Shown: piece after piece, positions 31,231 to 42,419 of the stretch
Numbering within the stretch: position 1 is the stretch's first letter
Layout: every line of letters begins with the position of its first letter
Assembly (NCBI GenBank): GCA_023213395.1
Contig: CM041465.1
Span: 75,585,741-75,649,740 of the forward strand
DNA from: Cycas panzhihuaensis
Lineage: Eukaryota > Cycadophyta
DNA: 64,000 nt
Reading direction: 5' to 3'
Translations under genes and position numbers: made by a program
The notes under the pieces: generated by a model
Told to the model about the DNA's origin: nothing
The model's input: only the letters and a program-made list of their open reading frames with translations
Databases searched by the model: none

Positions 31231-32980
31231 TTCAACTAAATCCCAAGTACTATTCTTTTCAATAGAATGGATTTCTTCATCTATGACAGCCTTCCAATTT
31301 TTATTTTTAGAAGCATCATCAAAAGTGGAAGGCTCATCAATACATAGCACTTCAGCCATAAGTGCATAATTGGTTTGCTGCCTATATTTTGATGGACATT
31401 TTCCTTTAATGATGTGGCCGTCCTAAACTGTCTGAGTATACCATTTTGGTAACTTTTGAATCGAAGTAACTTGAACCTCAAGATCTTCTGGTCTAAGTGG
31501 TTGGTCAACAGAAGATGTGCTTGGATCAAGTGGAGCCAGATCAGATGATGTGAACGGTCTAGCAGATGCAGATGATGTACATGGTGTAGAAGATTGAGAG
31601 GGAAGGAAGGCCTCAACAATCTTCTTGCCGTTGTCAATGGGAGGTTGCATGGATGTTGTTTGCAACTCCTTATGATCTTCTTTAGCAAAGATGACATCTC
31701 TTGAGAGATGCATTTTCTTCCCCATGGGGTCATATAACTTGTAGGCTTTGCTATGAATGGCATATCCTTCAAAGATGCATTTTAGACTATGCTTGTCTAA
31801 TTTTGTCATTTGCTGATCGGGGATGTGCATATAAGCAGTGCACCCAAAAGTCCTCAAATGGTTGTGATTAGTTTTTGCGCACCATGCCTCCTGTGTCATA
31901 TTGGTACCTTTGTAGTTGGATGCGATTGGCCACATAGGTCGTGTGAAATGCTTACCAAGAAGCTCGAGTGAGTCCTTGTGCATGCATCATTGCTTTGGCT
32001 TTATTAGCCAAAGTTCTGTTCATTCTCTCGGAGACCCCATTTTGTTGAGGAGTGTGAGGAGTAGTCAGTTGTCTCCGAATGCCGTTATCCTTGCATTATT
32101 GGGTGAATTCATTTGAAGTAAATTCACCTCCATTGTCTGTCCTTAATATTTTGATTGAGTGGCCAGACTCATTTTCTACTTCAAGCTTGAATTCTTTGAA
32201 TTTGGAAAAAGCTTCAGACTTGTGCTTGATGAAGTAGATTCAGACTTTGTGAGAAAAGTCATCAATGAAGGAGATGTAATACAAAGCTCCTCCAAAAGAT
32301 GCGATGGACATAGGTCCACAGAAATCCAAGTGTATCAGTTGCAAAGGATGTGATGCACTCCATGCTTTGCCTTTAGGGAAAGGCAAGCGATACTGAGTCC
32401 CCATAATGCATGCTTTATAAAGACATTTTGTGCCATAGATCTTTGGAAGCCCATGTACCATATTCTTGTTGATCATTTGCCTCAGATTGTCTAAGCTCAA
32501 ATGGCCTAGACGTTGATGCCAAAGTTGCATCTTGGACAAGTATGGAGTGACAATTGAACCAGAGTAAGCATAATCAAGTGTAATATTATTTGCATCCAAT
32601 TTGTAGAGGCCTTGATCCTCATATCCAACAGCTACTACTTGGTCATCTTTGTCACTGATTACACATTTCCCATTTTTGAACAAGACACTCATCTGTTGCT
32701 TGTCCAACTTGCTAACAAATAGTAAGTTCTTGTCCATTGAAGGTATGAAATAAGCATTGCCATCGGGAAATGAGGAGGAAGGATTTAATGAAGAATGAAA
32801 TGGAGTTATTGTGCCTATTCCAGAAATTTTAACAGATTGATTGTTTCCAAAGGTCACTGATTGACTTTTATCTTCCTTGATGTCGGTGAGGAGCTCTTCA
32901 CTTCCAGTCATGTGTTGTGATGCTCCGGAATCAATAATCCAAGTTTCATCAACCTTAGATGTTTGATATGCACAAAACAA
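31231..32980 (-). pseudogene. protease and integrase of element E
   Basis: ORF 32980-32240 holds the protease WIIDSGASQHMTG (Asp codon at 32930-32932, DSGA intact) and the integrase HHCC region LWHQRLGHLSLD. The Cys pair there is disturbed (KCLYKAC, four residues between). The core starts LIHLDFCGPM...FIDDFSHKV and then stops. The Asp and Glu boxes lie in 32230-32000 with stops. ORF 31983-31423 gives the C-terminal part: LRTFGCTAYMHIPDQQ, LKCIFEGYAIHSKAYKLYDP and a Ser/Pro-rich linker. It closely resembles element A. Confidence 0.85.
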
Positions 32981-33097
32981 TTTGTCTTCATCTGCAAACT
33001 GATTAAAGTGGCGTTGATTGCCACTTCTAAAACCCCCAATTCCTCTTTGACCTCCTCGATAGGCACCTCGATTTGGTTTAGGGGGTTGCTACTGCTA

Positions 33098-33985
33098 CTA
33101 TTGTTGCTGTTGGAATTTTTGTTGGTATTCTTGGCGTACGCCGCTGCTGGATTGATTTGGTTGTCGTGGTTGCTGCTGCTGTTGACGTAGATCTGCTTGC
33201 TTTTTCCGACAATCAGGTGCTATGTGGTCAGGTTTGCCATAATAATGACATACAACATTGGTCCTTAAGGACCCAATGTTCATGTTCCCAAATTGCTTTG
33301 AGAGTGCAGGTTTGGGATTCTGCTTGGCTTTTGATTTGGCCGTGAATGCACCTGATGTGGATGGTTCCTCCTCATTATCCTTATAGATTTGTTCTTATTG
33401 AAGTAGTAGACTTTCAAATTCATTGAATGTCATTCTTTTGAGAGAACCATCTCTTGTAGTAGATGATATGAAGCCATTGTAGTCCTTTGGCAAAGCTTTG
33501 GTGATAGATGTGATTAGTTCATCTCTTGTTGTTGGACTACTTAGTGTATTCAATTCATTACATACCTCCTTGATGGAGGAAAGAAAAGCCGACATAGGCT
33601 TGACAAACTTTACATAATATAACTTGGCTTTTACCATTAAAATGCGAGCTTCATCTCGCCTTTCATACAATGAGGACAAAATGTCCCAAGCTTCCTTAGA
33701 AGTTTTAGCACAAGTAATATTTTGATCTACATGTACATCAACAATCATATGAAGGAATACCAAAGCGATTTCATCTTTGGCTTCCCAAGTAGCAACTAAA
33801 GCATCATCAGGTTGCATAATTATATTGCCATTGACAACAGGTACAGGATGGGGTAATCTTCCAGAAACATAACCCCAAAATTCATTCATGATCAACAAAT
33901 TTTGAGTGATTCTTTTCTATTCTTGATAGTTATCTTGACTTGTTAATCGAATGGTGTATGCATTTAACATATTGATAGCAGCCAT
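33098..33985 (-). pseudogene. gag of element E
   Basis: ATG at 33985 starts MAAINMLNAYTIRLTSQDNY, with a stop soon after (QE*KRI). The open part 33898-33395 is a UBN2-type Copia Gag: WEAKDEIALVFLHMIVDVHV, SKEAWDILSSLYERRDEARI and LPKDYNGFISSTTRDGSLKR. The knuckle in 33283-33098 reads CHYYGKPDHIAPDC; the second Cys is now Tyr, so zinc binding should fail. A Gln-rich segment follows. Confidence 0.85.
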
Positions 33986-35991
33986 GTTTAAGTTATAAAG
34001 CTTGAAGCTAGCAGATAACTTGGAAACTCAAAGCTTTCGTCGCTTAAGTTCCACCTTCTAACGAAACCAATAGTCATGATCTTACTAGAAGATCCAACAA
34101 CTGAATGGAATGATGAAGGGTGGAGGACTAGGCTATGGAGTTAGTCCAACTCTGATCTATAGAAGAGATCCAACAGTTGACCAAGTTAAATCTAGGACAA
34201 GGTAGGTATGGTTGATCTGCATGGACGTACCATGCCTTCCCTGGGATTCACAGCCCCAATAACACCCTTTTCGAACCTCCTTTCCCTCAAGCAACCTTAA
34301 TTGTCGTGCACTGACCATACTGTCAGTTGGTCCCCGAGGGAATGCACCAAGCTTAAGGTTATTTTAGAGATAAGATTTGAACCTTTTTCGGGCCTCTTCA
34401 ACAAGATTTTAAGTCACTTTTTAGAAGTTTTAAAGTGAACTTAGATTTATTTACTTGGATGATGTACTTATAAGAATGCTTGATTAAGCTTTATAATGAA
34501 AGAGTGGCTTCAAAAGGAAGCAATTTTAGTATATCAATATGAACACTTGAAGTGTTATTACAATGAACACTTTAATGAAGTGTAGTGCTTATGTTGATCC
34601 AAGTAAAAAATAGATGCTTGATTACAATGAGTTTTGTAAAAAAGTACATTGAAAACGTGCTTAAGTACTCAATGAAGCAAGGCAAAACTTAGTGATGAAG
34701 ATACAAATGGGTTCCTTTTAATGCTCAAAAGTGAAGGTAAGAGAACCAATTGCGAAATAGGACACCAAGCACCAAGTGTTGGGACTTTAAAATAGTTCCA
34801 ATGATCAAAAGAGAAGTGATTTTATTAAGTACAAAGTGTTTTTTGAGCCCTTTTTGAGACTAAGGGCAATAGGTCACCATGCAGGGTGCCTTAAAGGAGT
34901 GTTTAAAAACAATGATAAATATCACTTTTACAATGTGCAAACACTTAAAATCACTTCACCTAAGCCAATTAACACTTATGCAACATTAATTAAGTGTTAA
35001 AAAAAGCTTAAAGAGCAAAAAACAAAGGTTGAAATTCAGTTTTTTTTTTTTTTTTTGCAAATTTGAGCAGCAAGAACACCACGTAGGGAGCCTTGATTGA
35101 GGACTTAAAGCTAGAAATTTTAATATCCAACCAACAATATTCAGAGAAATATTCTTAAAAGTATAACATAAGGTACAAAAATCAAAAGTTTGATTTGAAT
35201 TTTTCAAAATAAAAAAAAAAGGTCGTTCATGGCAGCTTGACTTGGGCAGCTCACGTGGACACGCAAATGATGAGAACAGCGTGTAGAGACCTCTGTTTGC
35301 GCTGAAAATTCAGGAAGAGAGGTGCTTAAGTGGTATCCAACTCCTCTAAAATCTCAAGGCTTTTCACAAGTGTGCAGAGTCGCAAGTAATTGAAGTTATG
35401 GTGGTTATACGTCCTTGAGAAAGGAAAACTAGAGTCAGATTTTGTTCGGGGTTTTAAACCCTCGTATTAATCACTAAAACTCTTCCCTTAAGTCTGCTAT
35501 AGCTGCATGTAGGGTTAGTATGTGGACAACCAGCTTGATATGAGAAAAAAGAGTGAAAAACAATAATTTTTTATGCTTTTTGAGTAGGGTTTCAATGCTA
35601 AAAATGCTCAGGAATTGATCCACAGCCTGCAATGGTTCTCAAACTTCAAATAAATTCAGTCTGAGAGCTTCAAATGGCCAGAGAATAGCTCAACACCCAA
35701 ATGTGAGAAAAAAATAAGCTAAAAAATACAGATTTTAGTAGAAAAATTACAAAAAACATTAGTAAACTTGCTCAAAACCCTTGAAGGTGATCTGAAAAAA
35801 ATTTTTTAGATTTGAATATGGAGTGCTCCAGCCTTTCAATGCTGCTCCAGAAGCTTGAACCTGCAACAAAATGGTCTCAAACAAACCTTGGATCACCTTC
35901 AGAGGGTGAAGGTCGTCATCAAGGGTTTGAAGCCCTTCTTTGAATCTCCTCGAGCAGCTACAAACAAAACAGAGGGAACTAGTCTCCTCTT
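33986..35991 (-). other. long leader of element E
   Basis: About 2 kb between PBS and gag without a conserved ORF, again unusually long for a Copia element. T15-16 run at 35040-35056. The open frame 34986-35207 is taken as chance. Confidence 0.65.
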
Positions 35992-36003
35992 GCTCTGATA
36001 CCA
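35992..36003 (-). promoter_or_regulatory. primer-binding site of element E
   Basis: GCTCTGATACCA on + is the exact complement of TGGTATCAGAGC. It lies two bases inside the 5' LTR. Confidence 0.95.
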
Positions 36004-36005
36004 AA

Positions 36006-36560
36006 TGTGAAAAGAGGCCTAATGGCCTCACAGTCCCAAGATCTAGATCTAGGATCACTGTAGTTCTAGAAGCACAAATACTTAACAAGTATAATATTCT
36101 CAAGATGAAAGAAAGCATAAGAGACAAAGCATAAAATAAAGGAGCAAGAGAAATGATACCAAATGTGTGGAGTTGGAATTGGTTCAACCTCCAAAGAATA
36201 AACAGTTTGATTAGCAAACTGACAGCATAACAATATAGCTCCAACTCTCTTATGAGACAATGAGAAGAGGTCTCATTATATAGAGTGAAATGAGAGGCCT
36301 AAGGCCTTGGATGTTTGACAAGTGTCAAACATCCAAGATACATGCCTTGCATGTAGGACATGTGTCCTTTTGGGCTCTCATGTGAGCAAAAATGCATGAG
36401 GGTCCATTTGACCATTTAGTGACAACGTTGTGTCACTAGAAAGAATATGGGTGTGCACTTTATCACTTAAGTGATAAGTCACCCCTAAAGTACAAAAGTA
36501 CACATATTACATAAAATTTAAAGTACATTATCTTAACACATGTAAACATAAGGTTTAACA
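36006..36560 (-). repeat. 5' LTR of element E
   Basis: 555 bp, same ends and same central palindrome as the 3' copy. The target duplication TCTTA follows at 36561-36565. The long open frame 36244-35759 runs through LTR and leader and is not a gene. Confidence 0.95.
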
Positions 36561-38030
36561 TCTTAGCCATATGGATTGTAGACTAATTGTCCACACGAAG
36601 GTTGGTAGAACTTGTCTAGGTGATATTTAATGTTTCCAACAATTTTCTTAGCCATATTACCTCTTTGCTGGTCTTAGAAGCAACAATATATTTAGCTTCG
36701 ACAGTTGAGCCTATAACTATCTTCTGCCATCTAGATTTCCATGATATTGGTGTTGTTCCAAGAAATGTTACATACTTAGAGGTGGATCTCCCCGTGTCTT
36801 TGTCTTCGGCAAAGTTTGAGTCTGTGTATGCATATAATTTGAATTCTGAATTAGATTCATACAATAGACCATATTTGTAGGTCATCTTAAGGTACCTCAA
36901 CACCTACACTGCTGCTTGCCAGTGATTCTATAGTGAGTAAGAATGTTGATAGAGTGTGCAATATCAGGTCTTGTATTAGTAGTATAGATGAGTCTACTTA
37001 CAAGTTGCCTGTAAAGTGTTGCACCTGTCTCTTGATTATCGCCATCAACTATCAGTTTGATATTTAATTCCATTGGAGTGGCTATTGGTCGAGCATCTTC
37101 TAACCTAAATCTTGTTAGAAGATCGTTGATGTATTTTTCTTGAGAAAGAAAGATTTGACCATCTTTCTTAGTAACATCAATCCCCAAGTAGTATTTCATC
37201 AACCCAAGGTTAGATAATTTGAACATTTTTGCTAAGTTCTTTTTTAGTTGGTTGATTGCCTATTCACTGTTACCTGTTATAAGCATGTTGTCCACAAAGA
37301 TTAAGGGGTAACTGACTTTATCTTTTCCACGCTTGATGAATAATGTTGCATCGATATCTTGGTAGTCACAAACCTTATATCCAAGTTGCTTCATTCTTTC
37401 TGACAACTTGGTGAACCGAGCACGAGGGGCTTGTTTAAGGCTATATAAAGACTTCTTGAGTCAGTACACCTTATGCTGTTGTCCAACAATCTCATATCCT
37501 TCAGGCTGAGCCATGTAGATTTCTTCTTCAGGATCCTCGCTGAGGAATGCTGTCTTTACATCGAGCTGGTGAATCTTCTAGCTCTGTTAAGCTACCAAGG
37601 CCATAAGAGTTCTAATTGTGGGCCATTTGGTCATAGGTGTAAAGACCTCGGTGTAATCGATGCCTTCCTTTTGAATGAATCCCTTTGCTACCAACCTCGC
37701 CTTGTGATTATCAAGGGTGTTGTGAGATTTATATTTATTTTTGAACACCTATTCGTTTCTTACTACCTTCCTTCCCGACGGTAGATTTGTGAGCTTCCAA
37801 GCACCATTTTTTATCATGGATTGATATTCCTTGTTCATTGCATTTCTCCAAGCTATATATTTTACAACTTTTTAATATGTGAGAGGCTCTTCATTGCTGG
37901 CAAGGTGCACTTTTGTCGATTCAAGCTATGTGGGAAGTGTACTTTGTTCCTTTGCCTTTAGGGCACCACTTCGGGTGTCGATTTTGCCTATCTCATCAGG
38001 TCTTAGATCCTTGTTCAACTGATAAGCTTC
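36561..38030 (-). pseudogene. reverse transcriptase and RNase H (first part) of element B
   Basis: RNase H at 36903-36616: MLRYLKMTYKYGLLYES, AYTDSNFAEDKDTGRSTS, STVEAKYIVASKTSKEVIWL. The Asp of TDSDF is Asn-neighboured but present, and the Glu of AEA is altered to EAK context. RT at 37226-36897 includes LGLMKYYLGIDVTKKDGQIF and FRLEDARPIATPMELNIK. The active site near 37290-37315 reads LIFVDNMLITG, so FVDD has become FVDN and the enzyme is dead. Upstream pieces to about 38000 are frameshifted. Confidence 0.85.
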
Positions 38031-38592
38031 ACGAAAACCTTTAGTTTGGAATGAATTTGGTCATTGTTTTGATCCTGAAATGTATCATAAGAGATTCGAG
38101 GAATGGAGGACGTCGACACTGTTGGAGAAGATCGTCCCGCCACCGAAGAAGGTGATGAGGGTCCTTGAGCAATTCCTTTGCCTTTGTAATCAAGGTTGTT
38201 CTCCAAAGGAGTTGGATTAATGCTGATTGGTGTCGAGTGTCAAATCCGTGTCCTCCGTGGCTCTGTTGTCAGATTCTAGAATTTTGAGTATCTCTTCTAT
38301 GTCTCCCCCCCTCCCCCCCACCCAAATTTTGGAATCTGCATATCATATTCTTGAACATCCTTGTAGCAGTGAGTGGGAGCTTTGGAATCAAGCTGCAAGA
38401 GTTGTTCTTCTATTTCTGTAAAGATCATGTCTCGTGTAATAATGATCTTCTTTAGAGTTTGTACGAAGATATTGTTCATTGGGTACCCTACAAAGATGTC
38501 TTTCAAAGCTCGTGACTGGAGCTTGTGTCTATGCCCATCTAGAATGTGAGCATAACAGGTAGAGCCAAATATTCTGAAGTAGTTGACAATGG
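38031..38592 (-). pseudogene. integrase C-terminus and linker of element B
   Basis: VNYFRIFGSTCYAHILDGHR, ALKDIFVGYPMNN, KKIIITRDMIFTE, then DVQEYDMQIPKFGWGGGGET. The equivalent in C carries two stops at the Gln codons of this last word. The linker (38206-38015) reads SYDTFQDQN. F begins just to the right. Confidence 0.85.
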
Positions 38593-38599
38593 GTACTAT

Positions 38600-38907
38600 G
38601 ACATATGAAAGGCTACTCATGAGGTAATTATCCCTATATATTTTTACTCTCACCACTTGAGAACTTGAGAAAGGAGAGAGGAGAAAGATGTAATCCTTAT
38701 GATCATAAGCGGAGTCTTAACTCCACCTTCCCTCGTGGTTTTTCCCACATTGGGTTTTCCACGTATAAATCTTGGTGTCTTATGGTGATGATTATGTTTG
38801 ATGATGTTTACTTTACCTGTTTAATGTTTTATACTCATGAGTTTATATTATTACATCTTCTATTTTTAACATGGTATCAGAGCAATCATGTTACCCTATT
38901 TTTAACA
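38600..38907 (+). repeat. 5' LTR of element F, 5'-truncated
   Basis: Matches the 3' LTR from about GGCTACTCATGAGG onward, including GGAGTCTTAACTCCACCTT and TTCCACGTATAAATCTTGG. About 150 bases of the LTR start are missing. It ends CTATTTTTAACA. The open frame 38665-38943 lies in the LTR. Confidence 0.8.
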
Positions 38908-38957
38908 TGGTATCAGAGCAATCCTGTCATCTTCTATTTTTAACATGGTATCAGAGC
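38872..38957 (+). promoter_or_regulatory. three primer-binding sites in a row (element F)
   Basis: TGGTATCAGAGC occurs at 38872-38883, 38908-38919 and 38946-38957, each preceded by ATTTTTAACA. The 3' LTR holds one of these inside it (40923-40934), so the first is now part of the LTR, the second is the functional position, and the third is in the leader. Confidence 0.9.
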
Positions 38958-40512
38958 AATGTTGCATCCAAGACGCCATGGCGAGGTGAAGATCCTGCTT
39001 ATCTACTTCGAGCCTATCAAGCCACATACAGGAGACACAATCGATACTGATGGGTTTGTAGCATCCCCACACCCATTTCTAGTGCTTGACAGAGGAGCTT
39101 TCTGGAGTTTTTTGGTTGTTTTTGGCTCTGTTATTCATTGTAGGGCCTTCGAAGAATCCAAAACTTCCATAGCTTTGTTCTCTTCAATACAAGATTCTTT
39201 TCCAAAAGTTCTAATTCTACTGAGTACCTATCATCATTGCGTCCCTTTCTATAAAATTTCGTCTCATTCCGAGTCCATTTGATCCTCCGTTAGGGTTCCA
39301 CATTCCTGTTTCGGTTTGCCATTTTTGTATGCAGGACACACAAACCTTAAAAAAGGTACCTACACTATTTTTGTAATATCTCTACAACTGTTTATCCGAT
39401 TTGCAAACTGTCTGAAGTGTCAGAAAGTTGATTCAGAGCTCTACAATTTGGAATTAAATTTAGCCAGATTTGGAGCTAATTTGAGGGAGATATTTGCTTC
39501 TCAAGTTGACCTTTATGTCCAAGCTATTTGAGCTTTATCTTTTTTTAAAATTTCAGTCAATTCTAATCCTTTTCATGGCTCCAAACATGGTGGTGAATTT
39601 ATTTTTGAAGAATGGTGGATGATTATTAAAGTTTGGTTTAAAATCAAGTATTTTGAGGCCCATTTATGATATTTTGAGGCTCATTTCAGATGAAAAATTC
39701 AATTAAGTGAGAAATATTTGATGGATTTATCATATGAAACATCCTTGCTATGATAATTACTCATTTCCCCTCTACACAATATCACATTTGGTTTAACATA
39801 CGACAAAAGCCCTAAACAAACATATAGATCACCTGGATATTGAAGCAGTTTATGTTATTTAGTTAGATGTTAGTACAATTGCCTTGTTACAATTAACTTA
39901 CCATTGTTAAGTGATTCGGCATGGTCCTAGAGTTGATGGTTCAAGATGATCCAACTGTCGACTTAATCCAACTGATGAAAGTTTATCAGTCCTACAAGCA
40001 ATTTGAAAAGAAGATGAACCATGTATTTGAAGCAATTTCTTAGTAAACTGACGATTACAACGGTTGGTTACCCATGTATTTCGGTAGATGGATTTTGTTT
40101 TATATGGACTCAGATATCAATTTGCTTGATTTGATGGACAACTTAATGTAGATTGAAAATAACCACCACACAGGTGAAGATATGAAGATGTGCACAAAAC
40201 ACTTCATATCTAGGTTTATAGAGATAGCATATAGATACAGGTCTTTTACAGGTTACAGATAATTTTGGTGATTAATATAGAAGCTCTTCTCAAGCTATAC
40301 GATGTGACGAATTCACCTGTAATATACAAGAAACATGTTATACGATACAAGATATAGTAAATAGGTTACATGATACAGAATACAAGAAACAGGTTATAGG
40401 ATACATGATACATGTGATACTGCATATAGGATACAGGTGTGATTCTGAGTTACAGTGCAAGATACAAGATGAAGACATGAAGACTCAAGATCAAGATTCA
40501 AGGACATTAAAC
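38958..40512 (+). other. interior of element F
   Basis: The open frames 38959-39282 and 39316-39531 carry no domain I recognise. The stretch 40280-40480 is a degenerate repeat built on GATACAAG/GGTTA(C/T)A words. About 39930-40060 reads as a weak coding phase (DDPTVDLIQLMKVYQSYKQF), possibly a gag shard. Confidence 0.5.
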
Positions 40513-40524
40513 ATTATGGGGGGG

Positions 40525-40958
40525 TGTTAAAACATAATGTTTAATGTATACATGATGTACACATACACTTCCTACCATTCACCTACTTCAAGATATGTGA
40601 GATGCACATATATCGATGTTATCCCACTATTGGATGATGTAATGGCTCATTGTATATGATAGGCTACTCATGAGGTGATTATCACTATATATTTGTACTC
40701 TCACCACTTGAGAACTTGAGAAAGGAGAGAGGAGAAAGATATAATCCTTACGATCATAAGCGGAGTCTTAACTCCACCTTCTCCCGTGGTTTTTACCACA
40801 TTGGGTTTTTCACGTATAAATCTTGGTGTCTTGTGGTGATGATTATGTTTGATGATGTTTACTTTACATGTTTAATGTTTTATACTCATGAGTTTATATT
40901 ATTTCATCTTCAATTTTTAACATGGTATCAGAGCAATAATGTTACCCTATTTTTAACA
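40525..40958 (+). repeat. 3' LTR of element F
   Basis: Complete copy starting TGTTAAAACATAATG directly after the purine tract and ending TTTTTAACA. The CACGTATAAATC word and the internal PBS copy match the left LTR. Confidence 0.85.
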
Positions 40959-41641
40959 GTCTGTCTTGTCCATCTCTCATTTGGAGATGAGCCGAGCTGT
41001 GATGGATTTACATTGTTTAGGCAGTAGACTATTGTATAGATTGCCTTGGCCCAAAGATATGCAGGTATATTTTTATACACAAGCATTATTTGTGCCATGT
41101 TCATGATGGTTTTGTTCATTCGTTCAGCCACTCCATTCTGCTGAGGGGCACCTGCAATTGTTGTTTGATGTTTTATCTCATGCCTGTGGAGAAAGTCTTC
41201 AAATTCATTGGGCATATACTCTCCACCATTATCTGTTCGAAGGCATTTGATTTGAAAACTTGATTCCTTCTATGCCAGGGCCTTGAATGCCAGAAAATTT
41301 GAGAATGATTCATCCTTTGTTTTCAGAAAGGTTACCCATACCTTCCTAGTGAAGTCATCTATGAATGTTATGTAGTACCATTTCCCAGTGAGGTATGGTA
41401 TAGCCATTGGGTCGTATATGTTTGAGTGGACAAGTTGGAGGGGTTGACTGGCTTTCCACTGACTTTGTATGAAGGGTTGTCGTTTGGATTTTGCAACGAT
41501 ACATGCTTCATACTTGAAGGGCTTTGAAGAAAATCTGGGTAAACTGGGAGTGGAATGGTAGATTTCTTTGAGTCTGTCTAACTTGATATGCCCCATGCGA
41601 GCATGCCAAAGTGTTTTCTTGGACAACTTGTGGTGAGTCAA
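40959..41641 (-). pseudogene. integrase core of element B
   Basis: HHCC: LWHARMGHIKLDRLKEIYHS, with the first Cys of the CxxC pair changed (FKYEAC against FKCEAC in C). First catalytic Asp lost: HSNIYDPM against HSDICGPM. Second Asp and Glu kept further left (NEFEDFL, GVAERMNKTIMNMA). A frameshift separates 41641-41270 from 41215-40959. F cuts the protein after RWTRQT. Confidence 0.9.
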
Positions 41642-42356
41642 GGTAACATTATAGGTAAGTTCTGGTTCAACTCAAAGAGCATGAGCATGATTAGCTGCAA
41701 CAGATGAGGTGCGAGTCAGGTGGAAGAGTTTTCCCGTAAGCTTGCTTGTCACCACTACTAAATTTGAAGGAGGATGGGTGGCTTGAAGGGTTTTGTTATT
41801 GGCTGTTACACTTAGATCAAATCCATGGGAGACCAGTGTGGATTAAGGAGAGAAGGTTTTGTTTCAATGAGGGAATATATAAAACATCAAGTAGTTTGAA
41901 ATATGGTAAGCTTGGGAGTGTCAGGCAAACCGTGCCCATACCTTTGACAGGTTGGCTTGATTTTTCAACCATATATACAAGGTTGGTGATGTTTGTATTA
42001 AGGGCTTGAAAGTAGTCTTGATGACATGTCATGTGTTGCATGGCACCAGTATCTATGATCCATGTGAAGGAATCGACTGTGGCAACATTTGCTGCTCCAA
42101 GAGGTTGAGACATAATGGAGTTGAAATGACAAGTGGCATAGCCATAATATGCCTCAATGCACCTTTTTGATGAAGTGGCAGAACCAGTTTCCCCTGTGTT
42201 GTGCAATCGTGCTTCAATAAGCTGGGTCCCACCAAAGATTTCTTCTGCATCAACGTTGTGGGCATTATGCCATTGTTGATTTCTGTTGAGCTTATGATAA
42301 GTTGTTTGGTAGTCTTTGGCAAGGTGTCCCTTATGATGACACTGTTCACACATCAT
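41642..42356 (-). pseudogene. zinc knuckle and protease of element B
   Basis: MMCEQCHHKGHLAKDY (42356-42309): the last ligand of the CCHC knuckle is Tyr in place of Cys. The protease WIIDTGAMQHMTCHQ follows (Asp codon 42051-42053, DTGA intact), with PSLKQNLLSL downstream. A frameshift near 41820 precedes the integrase. Confidence 0.85.
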
Positions 42357-42419
42357 AGGTTGATTTGATGTCCTATAGGATGTGCTGGGAGTGCTGGATT
42401 GTCCCTGGTTAAATGTTTG

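Larger units (their letters stand above)
29243..36560 (-). mobile_element. Ty1/Copia element E nested in B
   Basis: LTRs of 554 and 555 bp (29243-29796 and 36006-36560) with roughly 17 differences (3%), flanked by TCTTA (29238-29242 and 36561-36565). PBS, 2-kb leader, gag, protease, integrase, RT and RNase H are present on the - strand. Several stops and a broken zinc knuckle make it inactive despite its fairly young LTRs. It is younger than B, its host. Confidence 0.95.
38600..40958 (+). mobile_element. short non-autonomous LTR element F nested in B
   Basis: A full 3' LTR (40525-40958, 434 bp, TGTTAAAACA to TTTTTAACA) and a 5'-truncated 5' LTR (about 38600-38907) enclose 1.6 kb with no pol motif. 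The purine tract is ATTATGGGGGGG (40513-40524). B's integrase is cut between RWTRQT (right) and VNYFRIFG (left). The target duplication cannot be shown because the left LTR lacks its start. It is TRIM/LARD-like and on the opposite strand to B. Confidence 0.85.

Noticed and set aside
35759-36244. 161-codon open frame on -
   Set aside because: It runs from the E 5' LTR into the leader. The matching LTR at 29240-29482 has a similar but shorter frame, so it is LTR sequence and not a gene.
38959-39282. 107-codon ORF in F as a host gene
   Set aside because: No domain, located in the leader of a non-autonomous element, and not supported by any second copy.
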